Shown in pieces: positions 44,327 through 53,660 of a stretch of 64,000 nucleotides of DNA (position 1 is its first letter; each line of letters starts with the position of its first letter). The stretch covers positions 62,001 to 126,000 of the forward strand of contig NZ_CP013634.1 of the NCBI RefSeq assembly GCF_001664485.1, in the 5' to 3' direction. The stretch comes from Rhizobium sp. N324. Lineage in GTDB: Bacteria; Pseudomonadota; Alphaproteobacteria; Rhizobiales; Rhizobiaceae. Below the pieces are notes generated by a model. That model saw only the letters and a program-made list of their open reading frames with translations, was not told the origin of the DNA and searched no databases. The position numbers and the translations under genes are program-made.

Positions 44327-45862
44327 TCAGCTCTCCAAAACCGGCAAGATGCCGGATGAAACCGAAGCGTTCAGCGCGCCCGTCGCCACCAGCTCGGCCG
44401 CGGCGGCGAGATCGCCCGCCATGTAGCGGTCGCTATCAAGGCTCGGTACCTTGCCGCGGATTGCGGCGATTGCCTTCGAAAGCTCCGGGCTCGTCGAAAG
44501 CGGCGCGCGCAATTCGACCCCTTGCGCGGCTGTCAGCGCCTCGATGCCGATGATGCCGAACAGGTTCTCGGTCATGCCAAGCAGGCGCCGGGCGCCGTGG
44601 CAGGCCATGGAGACGTGGTCTTCCTGGTTGGCCGAGGTCGGCGTCGAATCCACTGAGGCCGGGTGCGACATCTGCTTGTTCTCCGACATCAGCGCCGCCG
44701 AGGTGACCTCGGCGATCATCAGGCCGGAATTCAGGCCCGGCTTCTTGGCGAGAAAGGCCGGCAGGCCGTAGGACAGCACCGGATCGACCAGCAGCGCGAT
44801 GCGGCGCTGCGAGATGGCGCCGATCTCGCAGACGGCAAGCGCGATCTGGTCGGCGGCGAAGGCGACGGGTTCGGCGTGGAAGTTGCCGCCGGAGACGACC
44901 GAATTGTCCGACAGCACCAGCGGATTGTCGGTGACCGCATTGGCCTCGATTTCGAGCGTGCGGGCAACCGAACGCAGGAGGTCGAGGCAGGCGCCGTCGA
45001 CCTGCGGCTGACAGCGGATGCAATAGGGATCCTGTACGCGCTCGTCGCCCTCGATATGGCTCTGGCGAATGATGGAGTTTTCGAGCAGGCCGCGAAGCGC
45101 GGCTGCGGTATCGATCTGGCCCTTATGGCCGCGCAGCGTATGAATGTCCGGATGGAAGGGCGCCGAGGAACCCATGGCGGCATCGGTGGACATGGCGCCG
45201 GTGATCAAGGCCGCCTGGGCGGCGCGATGGGCGCGGAAGAGGCCGGCGAGCGCCAACGCCGTCGAGGTCTGCGTGCCGTTGATGAGCGCCAGGCCCTCCT
45301 TGGCGGCGAGAACGACCGGCTTCAGCCCGGCCCTTGCGAGGGCCTCGGCGCCGGAAAGACGTTCGCCGGCGAAGAAGGCTTCGGCCTCGCCCATCATCAC
45401 CGCGGCCATATGGGCGAGCGGGGCAAGATCGCCGGAGGCGCCGACCGAGCCCTTTTCCGGGATCAGCGGGATGACGCCCTTATCGAGCATGCCTTCGATC
45501 AGCCGCACCAGTTCCAGCCGTACGCCGGAGGCGCCGCGGCCGAGCGAGACCAGTTTCAGCGCCATGATCAGCCGCACGATATTTTCCGGCAGCGGCGCAC
45601 CGATGCCACAGCAATGCGACAGGATGAGATTGCGCTGCAGCGTGGCGACGTCGGCGCTGTCGATCTTGATCGAGGCAAGTTTGCCGAAGCCGGTGTTGAT
45701 GCCGTAAACCGGCGCGTTGCCGGCGGCGATCTCGGCAATGCGGGCGGCGGCCTTGGCGATGCCGGCATCGAAGGCGGGATCGAGCCTTGCCGGCTCCCCG
45801 GTCCAATAGATGATTTCCAGATCCTTGAGCGAGACGGAGCCCGGGTGGAGCGTAATGGTCAT
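44327..45862 (-). CDS. hutH: histidine ammonia-lyase
   Basis: A 511-residue enzyme deaminating histidine to urocanate. The MIO-forming triad Ala142-Ser143-Gly144 is intact in [25 protein letters not shown] (53-62) and [16 protein letters not shown] supply the catalytic Tyr53 and a Tyr equivalent. The length is normal. It overlaps hutI by four bases. This is the catalytic copy; compare the altered copy at 53657. Confidence 0.96.
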   Translation of the reverse strand: MTITLHPGSVSLKDLEIIYWTGEPARLDPAFDAGIAKAAARIAEIAAGNAPVYGINTGFGKLASIKIDSADVATLQRNLILSHCCGIGAPLPENIVRLIMALKLVSLGRGASGVRLELVRLIEGMLDKGVIPLIPEKGSVGASGDLAPLAHMAAVMMGEAEAFFAGERLSGAEALARAGLKPVVLAAKEGLALINGTQTSTALALAGLFRAHRAAQAALITGAMSTDAAMGSSAPFHPDIHTLRGHKGQIDTAAALRGLLENSIIRQSHIEGDERVQDPYCIRCQPQVDGACLDLLRSVARTLEIEANAVTDNPLVLSDNSVVSGGNFHAEPVAFAADQIALAVCEIGAISQRRIALLVDPVLSYGLPAFLAKKPGLNSGLMIAEVTSAALMSENKQMSHPASVDSTPTSANQEDHVSMACHGARRLLGMTENLFGIIGIEALTAAQGVELRAPLSTSPELSKAIAAIRGKVPSLDSDRYMAGDLAAAAELVATGALNASVSSGILPVLES

Positions 45863-47121
45863 CGACCGTTCCTTTCGCCTTTGAAGACGCGTGTATGAAG
45901 CGGGTTGAAGCCGATGCGGTAGACGAGCTCGGCAAGGCTCTCGATATTCCAGACGGCGAGATCGGCGGATTTGCCGGCTTCGAGCGTCCCGGTCTCGCCG
46001 ATGAGGCCGAGCGCGCGGGCACCTTCGCGGGTAGCGCCGGCGATGCATTCCTCGACGGTGAGGCCGAACAGCGTCGCCGACATGTTCATGGTGAGCAGCA
46101 TCGAGGTGAGCGGCGAGGTGCCCGGATTGCAATCGGTGGCGATCGCGATCGGCACGCCGGCCCGCCGCAGCGCCTCCACCGGCGGTCTCTGCTTTTCGTG
46201 GATGGCGTAGAAGGCGCCGGGCAGCAGCACGGCGACGGTGCCGGCGGTGGCCATCGCCGCAACGCCTTCCTCGTCGAGATATTCGAGATGATCGGCGGAA
46301 AGCGCGCCATAGGCGGCCGCCAGCTTGGCGCCGCCGAGATTGGAGAGCTGTTCGGCATGCAGCTTGACCGGTAGGCCGAGCGTTTTGGCCTTGTCGAAGA
46401 CGCGGGCGATCTCGGCTGTCGAAAAGGCGATGCCTTCGCAGAAGCCGTCGACGGCATCGGCAAGGCCGAGATTATACATGTCGTCGAGGCCGGGCAGCAC
46501 GACATCGTCGAGATAGTCGCCGTTGCGGCCCTTATATTCCACCGGCGTCGCATGGGCGCCAAGATAGCTGGTGGCGACGCGCACCGGCCTGATATGGCCG
46601 AGCAGGCGGGCGCTCTGCAGCATCTTCACTTCGCCGCTGCGGTTGAGGCCATAACCGGATTTGATCTCGATCGTCGTCACGCCTTCGGCAAGCAGCGCAT
46701 CGAGCCGCGGCAGAGCCGTGCTGACGAGTTCCTCGACCGACAGGGCATTGGTTGCCTGAACGGAGGAGACGATGCCGCCGCCGGCCCGCGCAATCTCCTC
46801 ATAGGTCGCGCCCTCAAGGCGCATCTCGAATTCGCGGGCGCGATTGCCGCCGTGAACGATATGGGTGTGGCAATCGACGAGACCCGGTGTCACCCAGCGG
46901 CCTTCGAGGTCGACGATGTCGGAGCGTTCGATGGCCGATGCCGGCAGCTCGCTTTCGGCGCCCGAAAAGGCGATGCGGCCGTTTTCGATCAGAACGGCGC
47001 CCTTTTCGATGATGCCGAGCCCGGCTCTGTCAGACGCGAGCGTCGCCAGGCGCGCATTGCGCCACAGCGCCGGCCTGACCTCGGCAGATGGGGTTTCGTC
47101 TGAAAAATTGTTCCCGGTCAT
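45859..47121 (-). CDS. hutI: imidazolonepropionase
   Basis: A 420-residue metal-dependent amidohydrolase. [25 protein letters not shown] supplies the His-x-His metal site, [31 protein letters not shown] the next ligands, and [17 protein letters not shown] the catalytic Asp region. It converts imidazolonepropionate to formiminoglutamate. ATG 47121 begins MTGNNFSDE; the upstream frame is inside the promoter. It is the first gene of hutIHGUD. Confidence 0.94.
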   Translation of the reverse strand: MTGNNFSDETPSAEVRPALWRNARLATLASDRAGLGIIEKGAVLIENGRIAFSGAESELPASAIERSDIVDLEGRWVTPGLVDCHTHIVHGGNRAREFEMRLEGATYEEIARAGGGIVSSVQATNALSVEELVSTALPRLDALLAEGVTTIEIKSGYGLNRSGEVKMLQSARLLGHIRPVRVATSYLGAHATPVEYKGRNGDYLDDVVLPGLDDMYNLGLADAVDGFCEGIAFSTAEIARVFDKAKTLGLPVKLHAEQLSNLGGAKLAAAYGALSADHLEYLDEEGVAAMATAGTVAVLLPGAFYAIHEKQRPPVEALRRAGVPIAIATDCNPGTSPLTSMLLTMNMSATLFGLTVEECIAGATREGARALGLIGETGTLEAGKSADLAVWNIESLAELVYRIGFNPLHTRVFKGERNGR

Positions 47122-47151
47122 CAGCTTTGCGCCTTTCCTTATGCCGAAACA

Positions 47152-47161
47152 TGTATATACA
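47152..47161. promoter_or_regulatory. HutC operator between hutI and hutF
   Basis: TGTATATACA (47152-47161) is a perfect palindrome. It is identical to the TGTA-N2-TACA core bound by HutC in Pseudomonas. It lies 30 bases upstream of hutI and 82 upstream of hutF, so it could repress both divergent units. Confidence 0.78.
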
Positions 47162-47243
47162 TAATAAGCAGGTGACAAGAGAAATTTTGCGCGCTCTTCT
47201 GGAAAAGAAAGATCGGCGGCGCGGCAGAAAGGGAGAAAAGGCC

Positions 47244-48590
47244 ATGACCATACTTCACGCGAGGACTGCGCTGACGCCGCAAGGCTGGCAGAAGGACGTG
47301 CGGCTGACGCTCGAGGCCGGGCGTCTCGCCCGGATCGAGGTGGGCGTTACCGCCGCGCCCGGCGATGAGCGCCATGCCCTGATCATCCCGGCCATGGGCA
47401 ACCTGCACAGCCACGCCTTCCAGCGGGCAATGGCCGGTCTTGCCGAAGTGCGCGGCCCGGCAAACGACAGCTTCTGGAGCTGGCGCACGGTCATGTACAA
47501 ATTCGCTTTGGCGATGACGCCCGGACATGTCGAGGCGGTCGCGGCCAAGCTCTACGCAGAAATGCTGGAGGCAGGCTTTTCCCGCGTCGGTGAGTTCCAT
47601 TATCTCCATCACGACAGGGATGGCGGCGCTTACGCCAATATCGCCGAGCTGGCCGAACGTATCGGCGCGGCGAGCCAGGAGACCGGCATCGGCCTGACGC
47701 TTCTACCGGTCTTCTATGCCCATTCCGGCTTCGGCGGCGCTCAGCCGATCGACGGCCAGCGGCGCTTCATCAATTCGCTCGAAAGCTTCGAAAGGCTGAT
47801 GGAGGGATGCCGAGCGGTGACCGGCCGGCTCGACGGCGCCGAACTCGGACTCGCGCCGCACAGCCTGCGCGCCGCAACCCCCGAGCAATTAGCGAAGCTC
47901 GTGCCGATGGCGGGCGACGGCCCGATCCATATTCATGTCGCCGAGCAGGTGAAGGAGGTCGAGGACTGCGTCGCCTGGTCGGGCGCCCGGCCGGTGCAAT
48001 GGCTGCTCGATCATATGCCTGTGGATGAACGCTGGTGCCTGATCCATGCGACACACATGACCGAGGACGAGACGCGGCGGATGGCCAAAAGCGGCGCGAT
48101 CGCCGGCCTCTGCCCGATCACCGAAGCCAATCTCGGCGACGGCGCCTTTGCCGCGCCGCTCTTCCTTGAAGAGGGCGGGCGCTACGGCATCGGCTCGGAT
48201 TCCAACGTGCGGATCTCCCTGCCGGAAGAACTGCGCCAGCTCGAATATTCGCAGCGCCTGGCGCTGCGCGCCCGCAACGTCATTGCAGCACCCGGTGGTT
48301 CGACGGCGCTGTCGCTGTTCAACCAGGCGCTTGCCGGCGGCGGTGCGGCGCTGAAGGCGCCGGCAGGCATCGCCGAAGGCCATCATGCCGATCTCGTTTC
48401 GCTCGATGCCACGGCCGCTCCTTATCTCACAGGCGACCAGATCCTCGATCACTGGCTGTTTGCCGGCGGCATCTTCGTCGATTGCGTCTGGGCACGCGGC
48501 CGCAAGCAGGTGGAGGGCGGTCGCCATCGCAAGCGTGACGCCATCGACCGCCGCTTCCTTGCTGCGATGGGTGAGTTGCTGGCCGCCTGA
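47244..48590 (+). CDS. hutF: formimidoylglutamate deiminase
   Basis: A 448-residue amidohydrolase. [48 protein letters not shown] and [25 protein letters not shown] are typical of HutF, giving N-formylglutamate and ammonia. Together with HutG it forms the two-step route. ATG 47244 follows GGGAGAAAAGGCC. It is divergent from hutI across 122 bases. Confidence 0.94.
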   Translation: MTILHARTALTPQGWQKDVRLTLEAGRLARIEVGVTAAPGDERHALIIPAMGNLHSHAFQRAMAGLAEVRGPANDSFWSWRTVMYKFALAMTPGHVEAVAAKLYAEMLEAGFSRVGEFHYLHHDRDGGAYANIAELAERIGAASQETGIGLTLLPVFYAHSGFGGAQPIDGQRRFINSLESFERLMEGCRAVTGRLDGAELGLAPHSLRAATPEQLAKLVPMAGDGPIHIHVAEQVKEVEDCVAWSGARPVQWLLDHMPVDERWCLIHATHMTEDETRRMAKSGAIAGLCPITEANLGDGAFAAPLFLEEGGRYGIGSDSNVRISLPEELRQLEYSQRLALRARNVIAAPGGSTALSLFNQALAGGGAALKAPAGIAEGHHADLVSLDATAAPYLTGDQILDHWLFAGGIFVDCVWARGRKQVEGGRHRKRDAIDRRFLAAMGELLAA

Positions 48591-48651
48591 AAAAGAGCTT
48601 TTCATGAGCGGGGCATTCGGACTAGATCGGGAAACCAATCGGAACGTGGCG

Positions 48652-49374
48652 ATGAATCAAAGCAGGGATACCACCTTGCATCAGCGCATCCTAGGCGACA
48701 TCGAAGGCCGTATCGTCTCGGGCGAATGGCCGCCGGGGCATCGCATTCCCTTCGAGGTCGATCTCGCCACACAGTATGACGTCTCACGGATGACGGTGAA
48801 CAAGGTGCTGACCCAGCTCGCCAAGGCTGGCCTGATCGAGCGGCGGAAGAAATCCGGCAGCTTCGTCACCCAACCGCAGGCGCAATCGGCGGTTCTCGAA
48901 ATCCACGACATCAAGGCCGAGGTGCAGTCGCTGAACCTGCCCTATTCCTATGCGGTGTCGAAGAAGACGAGCCGCAAGGCCAAGGCGGAGGACAGCCGCC
49001 GGCTGGAGCTGCCTCTGGCGTCCTCGGTCGTCGAGGTGGTCTGCATCCACAATGCCGGCGCGCGGCCTTTCTGCTTGGAGGAGCGGCTGATCAGCCTTGC
49101 GACCGTGCCGGAGGCGGCCGATGCCGATTTCCTCACCGTGGCGCCGGGGCCGTGGCTGCTCAACCAGGTGCCGTGGAGCACCGCCGAACACCGGATACAC
49201 GCCGTCTCCGCCAGCGCTGAGGTGGCGGCCGCTCTCGACATCGACCGCAACACCGCCTGCCTGGTCGTGGAGCGCCGCACCTGGAGTGGTGCCGGCCCGG
49301 TGACCCATGTGCGCTTCACCTATCCCGGCGATCGTCACGCGCTGGTGGCGCGGTTCACCCCGGCGTCGCAATAA
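48652..49374 (+). CDS. hutC: GntR/UTRA histidine utilisation regulator (HutC type), copy 1
   Basis: A 240-residue GntR regulator. The winged helix is TLHQRILGDIEGRIVSGEWPPGHRIPFEVDLATQYDVSRMTVNKVL, and the UTRA domain starts about residue 85 (LEIHDIKAEVQS). ATG 48652 is preferred; 48604 is an alternative. It follows hutF by 61 bases and is co-directional. It is likely the repressor reading urocanate at the TGTATATACA site. It converges on copy 2. Confidence 0.83.
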   Translation: MNQSRDTTLHQRILGDIEGRIVSGEWPPGHRIPFEVDLATQYDVSRMTVNKVLTQLAKAGLIERRKKSGSFVTQPQAQSAVLEIHDIKAEVQSLNLPYSYAVSKKTSRKAKAEDSRRLELPLASSVVEVVCIHNAGARPFCLEERLISLATVPEAADADFLTVAPGPWLLNQVPWSTAEHRIHAVSASAEVAAALDIDRNTACLVVERRTWSGAGPVTHVRFTYPGDRHALVARFTPASQ

Positions 49375-49407
49375 CCGTAAGTTCCATATACAACTTCGTG
49401 GGTGTTT

Positions 49408-50163
49408 TTAGTCTTCGAACATCTTGCCGCTGCGCGCCTCGAGCCGGTAGCGATAGCCGGGATAGACGAGGCGGGCTGTGGATACCACCTGTTTCGCCGA
49501 CCATGTGCGCCGGCGGATCGTCAGGCACGGCTCGCTCTTCAGGATCGTCAGGAGCTTGCATTCCCAGGCCTGCGGCATCGCCGCCTCGACGACGTGCTCG
49601 GAGCCGCTGAGCGGGGCGGCGGCGGTCAGATAGGCGTTCGGTGTCAGGCTCGTGAAATCCTGCTCGAGATATTCGGGCGCGGCCTCGGGATGGACGAAAC
49701 GGTCCTCGATCTGCACCGGAACGCCGTTTTCGCTGTGGACGATCAGCGAGTGGAAAACAGCGGCGCCGATTGCCAGCTCCAGGGCGTCGGCGATCTCGGG
49801 AGAGGCGGTTTCCCGGGCCAGAACGACGACGGAGGCTTCGTGGGTATGGCCGCGTTCGGCGATCTCCTCGGCGATGTTGCGCACCTCGAACAGCGCCGAA
49901 TAACCCTTGCGCTCGGCGACGAAGGAGCCGACGCCCTGGATGCGGACGAGTTCGCCTTCACTGGCAAGTTCGCGCAGCGCCCGGTTGGCGGTCATCTTGC
50001 TGACGCCGAGTTCGACGACCAGCTCGTTTTCCGACGGCACGCGGTATTTCGGCGGCCATTCGCCGCTGTGGATGCGGTCGAGGATCACCTGCTTGACGCC
50101 GGCATAAAGCGGCGTGCTGTCATTTTCCGCCAAGTCGCGCTTCATCTCGCCGGAACGCTTCAT
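49408..50163 (-). CDS. GntR/UTRA HutC-like regulator, copy 2
   Basis: A 251-residue HutC-like protein. TPLYAGVKQVILDRIHSGEWPPKYRVPSENELVVELGVSKMTANRALRELASEGEL and the UTRA domain (LFEVRNIAEEIAERGHTHEA) resemble HutC more closely than copy 1. It is divergent from the ABC/HutH2 operon and is therefore the likely repressor of that operon. The shared promoter region holds ATATGGTACCATAT. The effector could be urocanate or the transporter's substrate. Confidence 0.83.
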   Translation of the reverse strand: MKRSGEMKRDLAENDSTPLYAGVKQVILDRIHSGEWPPKYRVPSENELVVELGVSKMTANRALRELASEGELVRIQGVGSFVAERKGYSALFEVRNIAEEIAERGHTHEASVVVLARETASPEIADALELAIGAAVFHSLIVHSENGVPVQIEDRFVHPEAAPEYLEQDFTSLTPNAYLTAAAPLSGSEHVVEAAMPQAWECKLLTILKSEPCLTIRRRTWSAKQVVSTARLVYPGYRYRLEARSGKMFED

Positions 50164-50234
50164 TGCCTATTCCTTTTGCACGGATGCAATTTGCCACATA
50201 ATCGACTTTCCTCTTGCATATCACAAAATATCTC

Positions 50235-50248
50235 ATATGGTACCATAT
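50235..50248. promoter_or_regulatory. palindrome in HutC-copy2/ABC promoter region
   Basis: ATATGGTACCATAT is a perfect 14-bp palindrome 107 bases upstream of the binding-protein gene and 72 upstream of the regulator start. CCATATACAAC (50243-50253), overlapping its right half, recurs at 49384-49394 between the two regulator genes. It is a candidate operator of the second HutC-like protein. The HutC core TGTA-N2-TACA itself is not present here. Confidence 0.45.
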
Positions 50249-50354
50249 ACAACCTCCCAATCGGTCCTTGAGGCAAAAATAGGACGGAAAGGGCAAGCCG
50301 GCGGAGATCGGCGGTGCCGCAAGGTCTGTTTCAACTCCAGAGGAGAATTCATCA

Positions 50355-51197
50355 ATGAAATTTAGCGCCATCCTGTTTTGCGGCGTCGCCGCCCTTTCCA
50401 CCTTTGCCGCCCCTGCCTTTGCCAAGGACTGGACGAAGGCGACCATCACGCTCGAAGGCGCTTATGCGCCGTGGAACCTCACCAATGCCGACGGCACGCT
50501 CGGCGGCTTCGAGCCGGAGCTTGCCAAGGTGCTGTGCGAGCGCGCCAAGATCGAATGCACGCTTGTCGCCTCCGACTGGGACGGCATGATCCCGGCGCTG
50601 AATGCCGGCAAGTTCGACGTCATCATGGATGCGCTGTCGATCACCGAGGAGCGCAAGCAGGTCATCGACTTCACCGTTCCCTATGCCGCCACGCCCGCCG
50701 CCTTCGCCACCGCCAAGGACAGCCCGCTGGCGAAAGCCGCCGGCACCGGCGCCACGATCAAGATGACGCCCGGCCAGACCGGCGTGAAGGAGATCGATGC
50801 GCTGAAGGAGGCCTTCAAGGGCAAGACGATCGGCATCCAGGCGGCAACCGTCTACGCCAAGTTCGTCTATGACAATTTCGGCGATATTGCCGAGATCCGC
50901 GAATACAAGACCGGCGCCGACCGCGACCTCGACCTGCAGAACGGCCGTATCGACCTCGGCTTCGACGACGCCGTCTATTTCGCCAATGCCTTCAAGAGCG
51001 CCAACGGCACGCTCGATTTCACCGGCCCGGAAATCGTCGGCTCGATCTGGGGCGAGGGCGAAGGCCTTGGCGTCCGCAAGGCCGATACCGACCTGCGCGA
51101 CAAGTTCAACGTGGCGATCAAGTCGGCGCTCGCCGACGGCACGGTCAAGAACCTTTCGATGAAGTGGTTCCAGGTCGACGTCAGCCCGCAGCAGTAA
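50355..51197 (+). CDS. ABC substrate-binding protein, LAO/HisJ-like
   Basis: A 280-residue periplasmic binding protein with a signal MKFSAILFCGVAALSTFAAP (about 1-23). The body has EGAYAPWNLTNADGTLGGFEPELAKVLCERA and ALSITEERKQVIDFTVPY, like HisJ/ArgT. A ribosome site, AGAGGAGAA, lies before ATG 50355. It starts the transporter operon. The ligand is probably a basic or imidazole amino acid; context with HutH suggests histidine or an analogue. Confidence 0.87.
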   Translation: MKFSAILFCGVAALSTFAAPAFAKDWTKATITLEGAYAPWNLTNADGTLGGFEPELAKVLCERAKIECTLVASDWDGMIPALNAGKFDVIMDALSITEERKQVIDFTVPYAATPAAFATAKDSPLAKAAGTGATIKMTPGQTGVKEIDALKEAFKGKTIGIQAATVYAKFVYDNFGDIAEIREYKTGADRDLDLQNGRIDLGFDDAVYFANAFKSANGTLDFTGPEIVGSIWGEGEGLGVRKADTDLRDKFNVAIKSALADGTVKNLSMKWFQVDVSPQQ

Positions 51198-51302
51198 GCG
51201 CTTCGGCCCTTTGGCCGCAGGCGCCGGTCTCCGGCTTTGTCGCCGGAGACCGCATGTTATTCTCGATCCAGAAAATACTGCCACGGACGGGGAACGGACG
51301 AT

Positions 51303-52028
51303 ATGGCAAGCTTGGAACTGCTTGGCTTCGGCTCGACGGGATGGGGCGCGCTGCTCATTCTCGCCGCCTTGATGACGCTGGCCGTCACCGCGACGGCGCT
51401 GGCGATCGGCGCGGTGCTGGGTGCGCTCGTCGCGGGGGCGAAGCTCTCCGGCAATCCTCTCCTCGTCGCGCTCGGGAACGTCTATACGACCGTGTTTCGC
51501 GGCGTGCCGGAACTGCTGATCATCTATCTCATCTATTTCGGCGGCTCCTCTGCCGTGACCTCGATCGGCAAGGCGATGGGCTACGAGGGTTTTCTCGGCC
51601 TGCCTTCCTTTGCCGCCGGTGCGCTTGCCGTCGGCATTATCTCCGGCTCCTATCAGGCTGAGGTGTTCCGCGGCGCTTACCTGGCGATCTCCAAAGGTGA
51701 GCTCGAAGCGGCTTCGGCGATCGGCATGCATCGCGGCATGCGCTTCCGCCGCATCATCATGCCGCAGGTGCTTCGCTTCGCCATTCCCGGCCTCGGCAAT
51801 GTCTGGCAGCTCAGCCTCAAGGATTCGGCGCTGATCTCGGTTACCGGCCTTGCCGAGTTGATGCGCACCAGCCAGGTGGCGGCGGGTTCGACCCGGCAAT
51901 ATTTCCTGTTCTTCATTGCCGGCGGCTGCCTCTATCTGATCCTGACCAGCCTTTCCGACCGTATCTTCAACGGTGCGGAGCGCCGCGCCAATCGCAGCAT
52001 GCCGGCCTCCGCCATGGGCCAGGCGTAA
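51303..52028 (+). CDS. ABC permease, HisQ type
   Basis: A 241-residue permease. VYTTVFRGVPELLIIYLIYFGG and the EAA loop GELEAASAIGMHRGMRFRRIIMPQVLR match HisQ-like proteins. ATG 51303 is in a weak context (GGACGATATG). The next permease starts ten bases after its stop. It imports the same ligand as the binding protein. Confidence 0.88.
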   Translation: MASLELLGFGSTGWGALLILAALMTLAVTATALAIGAVLGALVAGAKLSGNPLLVALGNVYTTVFRGVPELLIIYLIYFGGSSAVTSIGKAMGYEGFLGLPSFAAGALAVGIISGSYQAEVFRGAYLAISKGELEAASAIGMHRGMRFRRIIMPQVLRFAIPGLGNVWQLSLKDSALISVTGLAELMRTSQVAAGSTRQYFLFFIAGGCLYLILTSLSDRIFNGAERRANRSMPASAMGQA

Positions 52029-52038
52029 GGAGGCGACG

Positions 52039-52743
52039 ATGGATTTCACCTTTCTCGCTTCGACCATGGTGACGCTGCTGAAAGCCGTGCCGACGACGCT
52101 GATCCTGTTTTCGCTTTCGATCTTCTTCGGCGGCCTGCTGGCGCTGGTCATCGTCACGATGCGGGTCAGCGGCAACCGCTATCTGTCGGGTTTTGCCAAG
52201 GGTTATATCTTCGTCTTCCGCGGCTCGCCGCTGTTGATCCAGATGTTCCTGGTGTTCTACGGCCTCGGCCAGTTCGGCGTCATCCGCTATTCCTTCCTCT
52301 GGCCGTTCCTGCGCGAGCCGATGGTCTGCGCCGTGCTGTCGCTGGCGCTCTGCACCGCCGGTTACACGGCGGAGATTTTTCGCGGCGGTATCCGCGCCGT
52401 GTCGCCGAAGGAGATCGAGGCGGCCCGCTCGATCGGCATGTCCGGTTTCCTGATGGTGCGCCGCATCCTGGCGCCGATCGCCTTCCGTCACGCGCTGCCG
52501 GCCTATTCCACCGAGATCGTGCTGATGATGAAATCGACGGCGCTCGCAAGCCTCGTCACCGTCTGGGAGGTCACCGGTGTCGCCCAGCGGCTGATCTCGC
52601 AGACATACCGCACGATGGAAGTCTTCCTTTGCGCGGCGATCATCTATCTCGTGCTGAATTTCATCATCCTGCAGGGCATGGCCCTGCTCGAATATTCGCT
52701 GTCCCGACACCGCCGCGCGGCCCCGCAGCCGCTGAAGGCCTAG
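52039..52743 (+). CDS. ABC permease, HisM type
   Basis: A 234-residue partner. GYIFVFRGSPLLIQMFLVFYGLG and the EAA loop KEIEAARSIGMSGFLMVRRILAPIAFRHALP are typical. ATG 52039 has AAGGAGG upstream. Its TAG stop (52741-52743) is the first base triplet of an 11-bp inverted repeat element that separates it from the ATPase gene. Confidence 0.88.
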   Translation: MDFTFLASTMVTLLKAVPTTLILFSLSIFFGGLLALVIVTMRVSGNRYLSGFAKGYIFVFRGSPLLIQMFLVFYGLGQFGVIRYSFLWPFLREPMVCAVLSLALCTAGYTAEIFRGGIRAVSPKEIEAARSIGMSGFLMVRRILAPIAFRHALPAYSTEIVLMMKSTALASLVTVWEVTGVAQRLISQTYRTMEVFLCAAIIYLVLNFIILQGMALLEYSLSRHRRAAPQPLKA

Positions 52744-52855
52744 AACAGGATGATTTTAGGCCGGGTCGGCCTAAAATCTGAATCCTGTTCTAAATTAAAC
52801 GGTTAGAGCATGATGTCGTCCGAAAACCGCTCACACTTTTCGGCATCATGCTCTA
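52741..52855. repeat. two rhizobial palindromic intergenic repeats in the ABC operon
   Basis: Element 1: TAGAACAGGAT (52741-52751) with ATCCTGTTCTA (52782-52792), and inner GATTTTAGGCC with GGCCTAAAATC. Element 2: TAGAGCATGATG (52804-52815) with CATCATGCTCTA (52844-52855), and inner CCGAAAA/TTTTCGG. Both would fold as long hairpins in the mRNA between permease and ATPase genes. Confidence 0.85.
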
Positions 52856-52883
52856 GGTCGAACCTGAACCGATTGGAGCAACC

Positions 52884-53660
52884 ATGCCAGGCGTAACCCG
52901 ACTTTCGGTCCGCAATATCCGCAAGAGCTTCGGCACGCATGAGGTGCTGCGCGGCATTTCCCTCGATGCTGAGGACGGCGATGTGATTTCGCTGCTCGGC
53001 GCCTCCGGCTCCGGCAAATCGACCTTTCTGCGCTGCATCAACATGCTCGAAACCGCCAGTGACGGCGAGATCTGGGTCGATGGCGAGCACATCGAGATGG
53101 TGCACAAGAACGGGCGCAGCAAACCGGCCAGCCAGAAGCAGGTGGACCATATAAGATCCGAACTCGGCATGGTGTTCCAGTCCTTCAATCTCTGGTCCCA
53201 TATGACCATCCTGCAGAACGTCATCGAAGGGCCGATCCATGTGCTGAAGCGGCCGCGCGCCGACTGCATCGCCGAGGCCGAAGCGCTGCTCGAAAAGGTT
53301 GGCATCGCGGATAAGCGCCACGCCTATCCCGCCCATCTCTCCGGCGGCCAGCAGCAGCGCGCCGCGATCGCCCGCGCTTTGGCGATGAAGCCGAAGGTCA
53401 TGCTCTTCGACGAGCCGACCTCAGCCCTCGATCCGGAACTCGTCGGCGAGGTGCTGCGCGTCATGCGGGCGCTCGCGAAGGAAGGCATGACCATGCTCGT
53501 CGTCACCCATGAGATGAGCTTTGCCCGCAACGTCTCCAACCGCGTCGTCTTCATGCGCGAAGGGCTGGTCGAAAGCAGCGGCAAGCCGGACGAGATGTTC
53601 ACCACAGGCGCGACCCCCGCCTTCCGCCAGTTCATCGGCCATTTCGGAAGCGGCCAATGA
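52884..53660 (+). CDS. ABC ATP-binding protein, HisP type
   Basis: A 258-residue ATPase. It has Walker [10 protein letters not shown], signature [15 protein letters not shown], Walker [15 protein letters not shown] and switch [18 protein letters not shown]. It is the energiser of the preceding permeases, from which it is separated by repeats. It overlaps the second hutH-like gene by four bases (ATGA), showing coupling. Confidence 0.91.
   Translation: MPGVTRLSVRNIRKSFGTHEVLRGISLDAEDGDVISLLGASGSGKSTFLRCINMLETASDGEIWVDGEHIEMVHKNGRSKPASQKQVDHIRSELGMVFQSFNLWSHMTILQNVIEGPIHVLKRPRADCIAEAEALLEKVGIADKRHAYPAHLSGGQQQRAAIARALAMKPKVMLFDEPTSALDPELVGEVLRVMRALAKEGMTMLVVTHEMSFARNVSNRVVFMREGLVESSGKPDEMFTTGATPAFRQFIGHFGSGQ

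Noticed and set aside
44327..46132. Upstream-extended start for hutH (601 codons)
   Set aside because: The extra N-terminus overlaps hutI in another frame. ATG 45862 gives the normal family length and a four-base overlap.
50352..52175. 607-codon minus-strand frame across the ABC transporter genes
   Set aside because: It spans several real genes on the other strand and has no motif.
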